From positions 1-33,438 of the forward strand of contig PWEJ01000117.1 in assembly GCA_003553485.1 (NCBI GenBank): a DNA stretch of 33,438 nt, read 5' to 3'. Positions within the stretch are counted from its first letter, which is position 1. Each line of letters starts with the position of its first letter. Origin of the DNA: Halanaerobiaceae bacterium (lineage in GTDB: Bacteria; Bacillota; Halanaerobiia; Halanaerobiales; Halarsenatibacteraceae). Shown here in pieces: positions 24,406 to 30,202 of the stretch. The notes beneath the pieces are model-generated. The model did no database searches. It was not told the origin of the DNA and saw only the letters and a list, made by a program, of their open reading frames with translations. The translations under genes and the position numbers were made by a program.

Positions 24406-24435
24406 ATTTTAAGGCAGTAATTTACAATTGTAAAT
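24406..24435 (-). promoter_or_regulatory. hydCBA promoter with overlapping 16-bp palindrome
   Basis: On the minus strand TTTACA (plus 24429-24434), 17 bases and TAAAAT (plus 24406-24411) form a fair sigma-70 promoter. ATTTACAATTGTAAAT (24420-24435) is a perfect 16-bp palindrome over the -35 and spacer, as expected for a repressor site. Its core TACAATTGTA fits the TACAnnTGTA half-sites of BlaI/MecI/CopY regulators, but no such gene lies in the window. Confidence 0.6.
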
Positions 24436-24450
24436 AGGATCTGCTTTAAT

Positions 24451-24468
24451 ATACGTGTATACAAGTAT
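24451..24468. promoter_or_regulatory. near-palindrome between the divergent hyd promoters
   Basis: ATACGTGTATACAAGTAT has the symmetric form ATACnnGTATACnnGTAT. It lies between the two promoters and could be bound by a regulator acting on both. Only the symmetry is seen; no binder is known. Confidence 0.35.
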
Positions 24469-24504
24469 TTTTTTACATTTATAATCAATTTATTTCAAAT
24501 TTAT

Positions 24505-24533
24505 TTGACTATTAGAAACTCTTAAGATAAAAT
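24505..24533 (+). promoter_or_regulatory. promoter of the regulator-hydGEF-aspA operon
   Basis: TTGACT (24505-24510), 17 bases and TAAAAT (24528-24533) give a good sigma-70 promoter. The expected start point is near 24540, exactly where the structured leader begins, about 210 bases before the first start codon. Confidence 0.75.
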
Positions 24534-24539
24534 AAGAAC

Positions 24540-24682
24540 AAATATCATAAAGATATTTTCTCCTGACCTCAGGGCCATAAGCCTAAAGCCAGGGAGAACC
24601 TTCTATCAGATATTTTGGTGGCCTCTTAATCACAAATGGTTATATTATTTTATTTATTATCTGATAGTATTACTAAACTAAG
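24540..24682 (+). ncRNA. structured 5' leader, candidate riboswitch or attenuator of the hydrogenase-maturation operon
   Basis: Several pairings can be read directly. AATATC/GATATT (24541-24546, 24552-24557) forms a 5' hairpin. TTCTCC/GGAGAA (24558-24563, 24593-24598) closes a second domain. CTATCAGATA/TATCTGATAG (24603-24612, 24658-24667) is a perfect 10-bp stem. GGCCAT (24573-24578) can reach GTGGCC (24618-24623) across domains. GCCAGGG (24588-24594) is an exact complement of CCCTGGC (24684-24690), the 5' side of the following terminator, so it is a natural antiterminator. The antiterminator shares two G residues with the TTCTCC/GGAGAA stem, so the two states exclude each other. I do not recognise TPP, SAM, FMN, glycine, T-box, Moco or c-di-GMP consensus blocks. 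Confidence 0.6.
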
Positions 24683-24684
24683 AC

Positions 24685-24715
24685 CCTGGCAATTTATAGC
24701 CAGGTTTTTTTATTT
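24685..24715 (+). terminator. intrinsic terminator in the leader, ahead of the TM1266-type gene
   Basis: CCTGGC (24685-24690) and GCCAGG (24699-24704) close an 8-base loop, followed by seven T and then ATTTT. No plus-strand gene lies upstream in the gap. The terminator therefore acts on the operon's own leader, 35 bases before its first start codon. Confidence 0.85.
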
Positions 24716-24749
24716 TACTAAATATACTTTAATGGGAGGTAAATTTAAC

Positions 24750-25004
24750 ATGGGAGCAAGGATTGGTGTAGTTGCTATCATAATTGAAAACAGAAAAGAG
24801 GCAGCTGATAAGGTTAATGATGTACTGTCAGACTACGGCGAATTGATCATCGGCAGAATGGGAATACCTCGAGATGACAATAATATGGGTGTTATTTCTT
24901 TAATTATTGAAGGAAACAGTGATGAAGTGGGGGCTTTGACAGGAAAGTTGGGAAATCTAAAAAATGTTAGTGTTAAATCTGCTTTAACTTCCTGTGAAAT
25001 ATAA
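24750..25004 (+). CDS. TM1266-type putative hydrogenase-system regulator
   Basis: An 84-residue protein with the ferredoxin-like (ACT/NikR C-terminal-like) fold sequence of the TM1266 family. It opens MGARIGVVAIIIENR and continues with VNDVLSDYGELIIGRMGIP and GVISLIIEGNSDEVGALTGKLG. The family is found beside [FeFe]-hydrogenase maturation genes and is annotated as a putative regulator; ligand and mechanism are unknown. No DNA-binding domain is visible, so it may act as a small-molecule sensor or a partner of a maturase. The ATG at 24750 has GGGAGG nine bases upstream. The frame is open further back, but that part is the terminator and leader. hydG follows 18 bp later. Confidence 0.85.
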   Translation: MGARIGVVAIIIENRKEAADKVNDVLSDYGELIIGRMGIPRDDNNMGVISLIIEGNSDEVGALTGKLGNLKNVSVKSALTSCEI

Positions 25005-25022
25005 CAAAATGGAGGGTAGCTA

Positions 25023-26459
25023 GTGATTAATAATAAGAGCTTAGCAGTTAAAGATAAGAGCCTATCAGATTTATTCCAGGAAGACTTCATTGGTGAAATA
25101 CTGACAGCCGGGAAAAAATCCAGTACAGACTCAAAACAAGTAACTGAAATCATCAGTAAAGCAAGAGAGTTAGAAGGGCTGACACCAGAGGAAGTGGCTG
25201 TTTTATTGCAGGTCGATGATGATAAGATGCTAGAAAAAATGCTGACTGTCGCTCGCGAAGTCAAAGAAGAGATTTATGGTAAAAGATTGGTGCTCTTTGC
25301 TCCTCTATATTTTGACAATCTCTGTGATAACAACTGTCTATATTGTGGTTTTAGAGAAGATAACGAAGAGGTTGAACGGAAAAAATTAACTCAGGTAGAA
25401 ATAAAAAAAGAAGTAAGGGCTCTGATATCTAAAGGCCATAAAAGACTGCTGGTTTTAACAGGGGAAAAAGTAGATGAAGATATTTCCTACCTGTTGGAAG
25501 GCATTAAAACAGCCTATGAAACTCAGACAGAACTGGGTGAGATCCGGCGCATAAATGTAGAAGTAGCGCCTTTATCAATAGCTGATTTTCGTCGCTTAAA
25601 AGAGGCTGACATTGGTACCTATACCTGTTTTCAAGAAACTTACCATGAGCCAACTTACGAGCGACTTCATCCTTCCGGGCCTAAATCTGATTATTTCTGG
25701 CGACTTGAAGTTATGGACAGGGCTTTAAAGGCCGGTATTGATGATTATGGTTTAGGAGCACTTTTTGGTCTCTATGACTACAAATTCGAAGTGGTCTCTT
25801 TACTACTCCATGCTAAATATTTAGAGGAAACTTACGGGGTTGGCCCCCATACCATTTCAGTTCCCCGCTTAAATTCAGCTAAAGGGGCTCCTCTATCTGA
25901 ACCTCCCTCTCCTGTCTCAGATTTTAAATTCAAGAAAATAGTTGCTATTTTAAGGCTGGCTGTTCCCTATACCGGGATTATCTTAAGCACCAGAGAGGAG
26001 GCCAGTTTGCGAGATCAATTATTTCAACATGGGATCTCTCAAATTAGCGCTGGCTCCCGGACATCTCCAGGAGGATATGAAGAAGCAAGGAAGCGAAACT
26101 CTGGCGAAGAACAATTTTCCCTCCATGACACCCGGCCCATGGCTGAGATTATAGCTAAACTGGCAGAAAGAGATTATCTGCCTAGTTTCTGTACCGCCTG
26201 TTATCGATTGGGCAGAACTGGGGAAGATTTCATGGATTTGGCTAAACCAGGACAAATTCAAAAGTATTGCCAGCCCAATGCTATGTTTACTTTTCAGGAG
26301 TATCTAGAGGATTTCGCCGGTGATAAACTCAAAGAGCAGGGGGAAAACTGTCTCGACCACCATCTCAAGGAAATCAAAGAGGATCATCCGGCTCTAGCCG
26401 ATAGAGTGGAGAATAGATTAAATAAAATTAGTCAGGGAGAAAGGGATCTTTATCTATGA
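25023..26459 (+). CDS. hydG: [FeFe]-hydrogenase maturase HydG (tyrosine lyase)
   Basis: A 478-residue radical SAM enzyme that splits tyrosine to make the CO and CN ligands of the H-cluster. The SAM [4Fe-4S] motif is C-x3-C-x2-C in CDNNCLYC (about 100-108). The C-terminal auxiliary cluster motif is CTAC...C (about 390-416, C-x2-C-x22-C), required for assembling the Fe(CO)2(CN) unit. The length is typical. The start is GTG 25023 with GGAGGG six bases upstream. It overlaps hydE by the ATGA junction at 26456-26459. All key Cys are present, so it should be active. Confidence 0.97.
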   Translation: MINNKSLAVKDKSLSDLFQEDFIGEILTAGKKSSTDSKQVTEIISKARELEGLTPEEVAVLLQVDDDKMLEKMLTVAREVKEEIYGKRLVLFAPLYFDNLCDNNCLYCGFREDNEEVERKKLTQVEIKKEVRALISKGHKRLLVLTGEKVDEDISYLLEGIKTAYETQTELGEIRRINVEVAPLSIADFRRLKEADIGTYTCFQETYHEPTYERLHPSGPKSDYFWRLEVMDRALKAGIDDYGLGALFGLYDYKFEVVSLLLHAKYLEETYGVGPHTISVPRLNSAKGAPLSEPPSPVSDFKFKKIVAILRLAVPYTGIILSTREEASLRDQLFQHGISQISAGSRTSPGGYEEARKRNSGEEQFSLHDTRPMAEIIAKLAERDYLPSFCTACYRLGRTGEDFMDLAKPGQIQKYCQPNAMFTFQEYLEDFAGDKLKEQGENCLDHHLKEIKEDHPALADRVENRLNKISQGERDLYL

Positions 26460-27586
26460 TTTCAAACAATCTCAAGGATTTGACTGAAGAGGATCTCACC
26501 AGTCTGCTGCAGCTAGAGGATGAGAAAAAGATTGAAAGTCTATACCGCCAGGCCTATGAGAAAAAAGTAGAGCAGGTCGGCAAAAAAGTTTATTTCCGGG
26601 GGATAATTGAGTTCAGCAATCACTGTCAGAAAAACTGCCTTTACTGTGGCATCAGACGCGACAACAATGAACTAACTCGCTTTGAAATGGATAGAGAGGA
26701 GATAATCAAGTCAGCCCGCTGGGTGCATAATAGCGGTTATGGATCGCTTGTGCTCCAGTCCGGTGAGATACAGGGAGAGGAGTTTACTGAATATATAGAA
26801 GGAATTATCAGGGATATCAAAGAGATAAGTAAAGGTGAGCTAGGAATTACGCTCTCTCTGGGCGAGCAGAAAAAAGAGACCTATCGGCGCTGGTTTGAAG
26901 CAGGAGCTCACCGCTATCTTCTGCGCATTGAGACCACAAACCCTGACCTTTACGCTGAACTGCATCCGGAAGATCATCAGTTTCAGGAGAGACTGAACTG
27001 TCTTAAAACCCTTCAGGATATTGGTTACCAGACTGGCACCGGGGTAATGATTGGTCTTCCCGGTCAAACACCGGCAGATCTGGCTGCTGATTTAAAGTTT
27101 TTTCAGCGTCAGAAAATAGACATGATAGGCATGGGGCCCTATGTCCCTCATTCTAGCACTCCCCTGGCTTCTGGAACTACTGGAGATAAAATACCTGCTA
27201 AACTAAAGGAAAAAAACCTGGATTTAAGCCTTAAAATGGTTAGCTTATTGAGGATTCTAGTTCCCGATGTAAATATCGCCGCCACTACTGCCCTGCAGGC
27301 TCTCCATCCGCTGGGCCGGGAGAAGGCTTTACAGGCAGGGGCGAATATTTTGATGCCAGTGGTAACTCCGCAAAAATACCGCGAGGATTATAAGCTTTAT
27401 GAGAATAAACCCTGTATAGATGAGAAAGCCGAGGACTGTCGGGGATGTATCAGTAATAGAGTAAAAAGTATCGGCGAGGAGATAGCTTATGATGAGTGGG
27501 GAGATTCCCGGCGATATTTCCGTCGTTTAGGAAACAGGAGTGCTGAGCTGAGGGGTGAGATAGATGCAGAAAACGCCGCAGGCTAA
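26456..27586 (+). CDS. hydE: [FeFe]-hydrogenase maturase HydE
   Basis: A 376-residue radical SAM enzyme of the HydE/PylB/BioB group, with C-x3-C-x2-C in CQKNCLYC (about 57-64). SGYGSLVLQSGE, the SLGEQKKETYRRWFEAG strand and VMIGLPGQTP are typical of HydE. A C-terminal Cys group (CIDEKAEDCRGC) may hold a second cluster, which is variable in this family. HydE acts on the HydG product to help build the di-iron subcluster. The ATG overlaps the hydG stop, and its own 3' end overlaps hydF by 23 bp, so the three maturases are translated together. Confidence 0.96.
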   Translation: MISNNLKDLTEEDLTSLLQLEDEKKIESLYRQAYEKKVEQVGKKVYFRGIIEFSNHCQKNCLYCGIRRDNNELTRFEMDREEIIKSARWVHNSGYGSLVLQSGEIQGEEFTEYIEGIIRDIKEISKGELGITLSLGEQKKETYRRWFEAGAHRYLLRIETTNPDLYAELHPEDHQFQERLNCLKTLQDIGYQTGTGVMIGLPGQTPADLAADLKFFQRQKIDMIGMGPYVPHSSTPLASGTTGDKIPAKLKEKNLDLSLKMVSLLRILVPDVNIAATTALQALHPLGREKALQAGANILMPVVTPQKYREDYKLYENKPCIDEKAEDCRGCISNRVKSIGEEIAYDEWGDSRRYFRRLGNRSAELRGEIDAENAAG

Positions 27587-28781
27587 TCGATTGCATATTG
27601 CGATTTTAGGTCGGAGAAATGCAGGTAAATCAAGCCTGATAAATGCTCTGACAAACCAGGATTTAACGGTAGTCTCCGAGGTGGCTGGAACCACCACCGA
27701 TCCGGTTTATAAATCAATGGAACTTCTGCCTTTAGGTCCCGTCACCATGATTGACACAGCCGGTATCGATGATAGGGGCGAGCTGGGTAAATTGAGAGTT
27801 AAAAAAACAAAAGAAGTTTTGGGGCGGACAGATTTAGCAATTATCGTCATCGATCCTCAACAGGGAATAGAAAAAGCCGAAAGAGAGCTCTTAGAGGAGC
27901 TTAGAGAAAGAGATATTCCTGTAGTGGGAGCAGTAAATAAAATTGATCAGACAGAAGAAGATAAAATCGAACTTCTCAGTGAAGAATTGGGAATCCAACT
28001 GCAGCCAGTAAGTGCCACCAAAAGGATAAATATCGAGGATTTAAAGAAAGAAATAGTATTTAATGCTCCCTCGGAATTTGAAGAGCCCCATATTATTGGT
28101 GATTTAATCAAACCTCAGCAGACAGTAGTCCTGGTGGTGCCCGTTGATATGGCCGCTCCCAAGGGCAGGCTAATTTTGCCACAGGTTCAGACCCTTCGGG
28201 ATGTACTCGATAATGACGCTCAGGCTCTAATTGTAAAGGAGCGGGAGCTAAAGGGTGCTTTAGAGGAATTGAAGTCAGATCCAGAGATTGTAGTTACTGA
28301 TTCTCAAGCCTTTATGGATGTTGATGCTGATGTTCCTGCCAGAATCCCCTTAACTGGTTTTTCGGTCCTATTTGCCCGCTACAAAGGAGATCTCGAGATT
28401 TATACCCGGGGGATCAAAGGTATTGATAACTTAAATCCAGGGGATAAAATTTTGATTGCTGAAGCCTGCACTCATCATCGGACCCCTGATGATATCGGGA
28501 AGGTCAAAATACCTCGCTGGTTAAGGCAGTTAGTAGGGGGTAAATTAAATTTTGAACATGTCTCTGGCCGGGAATTTCCTGACCAATTAGATAGTTATGA
28601 TTTGATCGTTCATTGTGGTGGCTGTATGGCCAATCGCAAGGAAATTTTATACCGATTGAAAAAAGCCGATAGTTTGAATATTCCCATCGTCAATTACGGA
28701 ATGTTGATCGCTCACGTCCATGGCATTTTAGATCGGGCTTTAGAACCCTTTCCTCTGGCTCAAATGATCTGGGAGGAATAA
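27564..28781 (+). CDS. hydF: [FeFe]-hydrogenase maturation GTPase HydF
   Basis: A 405-residue scaffold protein. The N-terminal GTPase domain has GRRNAGKSS (16-24), a TTTDP switch, DTAG (about 63) and NKID. A middle dimerisation domain follows. The C-terminal [4Fe-4S] domain has C (CTHH, about 302) and HCGGC (about 350), the CxH...HCxxC pattern of HydF. It assembles the di-iron subcluster and delivers it to apo-HydA. The ATG lies inside the hydE end, with GAGGGGTGAG upstream. aspA begins 2 bases after its stop. Confidence 0.96.
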   Translation: MQKTPQANRLHIAILGRRNAGKSSLINALTNQDLTVVSEVAGTTTDPVYKSMELLPLGPVTMIDTAGIDDRGELGKLRVKKTKEVLGRTDLAIIVIDPQQGIEKAERELLEELRERDIPVVGAVNKIDQTEEDKIELLSEELGIQLQPVSATKRINIEDLKKEIVFNAPSEFEEPHIIGDLIKPQQTVVLVVPVDMAAPKGRLILPQVQTLRDVLDNDAQALIVKERELKGALEELKSDPEIVVTDSQAFMDVDADVPARIPLTGFSVLFARYKGDLEIYTRGIKGIDNLNPGDKILIAEACTHHRTPDDIGKVKIPRWLRQLVGGKLNFEHVSGREFPDQLDSYDLIVHCGGCMANRKEILYRLKKADSLNIPIVNYGMLIAHVHGILDRALEPFPLAQMIWEE

Positions 28782-28783
28782 TA

Positions 28784-30202
28784 ATGCGACAGGAAAAAGA
28801 TCTGCTGGGCACAAAAGAAATTGAAGAAGAGGCTTATTATGGAATTCATACGGCAAGAGCTGCCGAAAATTTCCCTCTTAGCCAGCGCCAGGTTAACCCC
28901 CTGCTGATAAAAGCAGTGGCTGCTATTAAAGAAGCAGCAGCTACTGTCAACCATGACCTGGGTAGTTTAGCCCGGGAAAAAAAAGAGGCCATTGTGCAGG
29001 CCTGTGAGGATATTCGTAATGACAGGCTGGAAGAGCAGTTTATTTTAGATGCTCTGCAGGGAGGAGCAGGAACTTCTACGAATATGATGGTCAATGAAGT
29101 AATAGCCAATAGAGCTATTGAAATCCTGGGAGGAGAGAAGGGAGACTATAGTTTAATCCATCCCAATAATGATGTCAATAAAGCTCAGTCCACCAATGAT
29201 GTCTACCCAACTGCCCTTAGGATTGCCGGGCTCTGGCTATTACCCTGGTTAACAGAGGAGGTCTCCAGGCTGCAGGAGAGTCTTCAGGAAAAGGAGCGTG
29301 ATTTTGCTGATATACTCAAGCTGGGGCGGACGCAGCTGCAGGATGCGGTGCCAATAACTTTAGGTCAGGAGTTTTCTGCCTATGCTGAAGCCATCAGTCG
29401 TGATAGATGGCGGCTCTATAAGGTGAAAGAAAGGTTGAAAAAGGTTAACCTGGGCGGAACTGCTGTGGGCACTGGTTTGAATGCTCCTCGAAAATATATC
29501 TTTTATGTGATTCGAGAGCTGCGAGATATTACAGGTCTTGGTTTGGCTCATGCTGAAAATATGATTGACAACACGCAAAATTTAGATGTCTTTGTTGAAA
29601 TTTCCGGTTTGCTCAAAACTTTAGCCGTTAACTTAAACAAATTGGCCAGTGATCTGCGCCTTTTATCCTCTGGGCCTCAGGGCGGTCTAGGAGAGATAGA
29701 GCTGCCCCGGGTCCAGGCTGGCTCTTCCATAATGCCTGGCAAGGTCAATCCTGTAATTCCAGAAGCTGTCAACCAGGCTGCCTTTACGGTGATAAGCAAT
29801 GATCAGGCCATTACTCTGGCCGCCCAATCAGGTCAACTGGAGCTAAATGCTATGATTCCACTTTTAGCTGATAAACTGCTGAGCAATATAGAATTATTGC
29901 AAAGAACTGCCAAAATGTTTCGGAAAAAGTGCATCAGGGGCATAAAGGCCAACCAGGATCGTTGTGAGCAGTTGCTGGAAGAGAGCCTGGGATTGCTGAC
30001 TGCTTTAAACCCCTATATAGGTTATGAAAAGGCCACAGAAATTGCCCGGGAAGTAAACTCCACTGATAAAACAGTTCGAGAAGTGGTTTTACAGCAAGAT
30101 ATCTTTACTGCTGATGAATTAGATCAGATTTTATCCCCGGCCAGAATGACTCAACCGGGTTTTGCCGGCCAGAATTTCACTGTTAAACAGCAAGATAATT
30201 AA
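28784..30202 (+). CDS. aspA: aspartate ammonia-lyase
   Basis: A 472-residue member of the fumarase/aspartase superfamily. GAGTSTNMMVNEVIANRA, HPNNDVNKAQSTNDVYPTA and the signature loop GSSIMPGKVNP (about 315-325) are all present. The aspartase-type residues of the TNMMVNE and STNDV blocks favour aspartase over class II fumarase. The reaction is aspartate to fumarate plus ammonia. It follows hydF by 2 bases with GGGAGG upstream, so it belongs to the maturation operon. Ammonia from aspartate could feed the amine bridge of the H-cluster; this is inference. The last 20 bp overlap the convergent ATPase gene. Confidence 0.9.
   Translation: MRQEKDLLGTKEIEEEAYYGIHTARAAENFPLSQRQVNPLLIKAVAAIKEAAATVNHDLGSLAREKKEAIVQACEDIRNDRLEEQFILDALQGGAGTSTNMMVNEVIANRAIEILGGEKGDYSLIHPNNDVNKAQSTNDVYPTALRIAGLWLLPWLTEEVSRLQESLQEKERDFADILKLGRTQLQDAVPITLGQEFSAYAEAISRDRWRLYKVKERLKKVNLGGTAVGTGLNAPRKYIFYVIRELRDITGLGLAHAENMIDNTQNLDVFVEISGLLKTLAVNLNKLASDLRLLSSGPQGGLGEIELPRVQAGSSIMPGKVNPVIPEAVNQAAFTVISNDQAITLAAQSGQLELNAMIPLLADKLLSNIELLQRTAKMFRKKCIRGIKANQDRCEQLLEESLGLLTALNPYIGYEKATEIAREVNSTDKTVREVVLQQDIFTADELDQILSPARMTQPGFAGQNFTVKQQDN

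Noticed and set aside
24540-24720. T-box, Moco, TPP, SAM or c-di-GMP riboswitch before the TM1266-type gene
   Set aside because: None of the conserved blocks I know for these classes is present (for example the T-box AGGGTGGAACC or the TPP CTGAGA/ACCTGAT pair). The element is left unassigned.
24636-24749. Upstream extension of the TM1266-type gene to 24636
   Set aside because: The extra codons translate the terminator and leader, and family members begin at MGARIGV-like residues after a good ribosome site.
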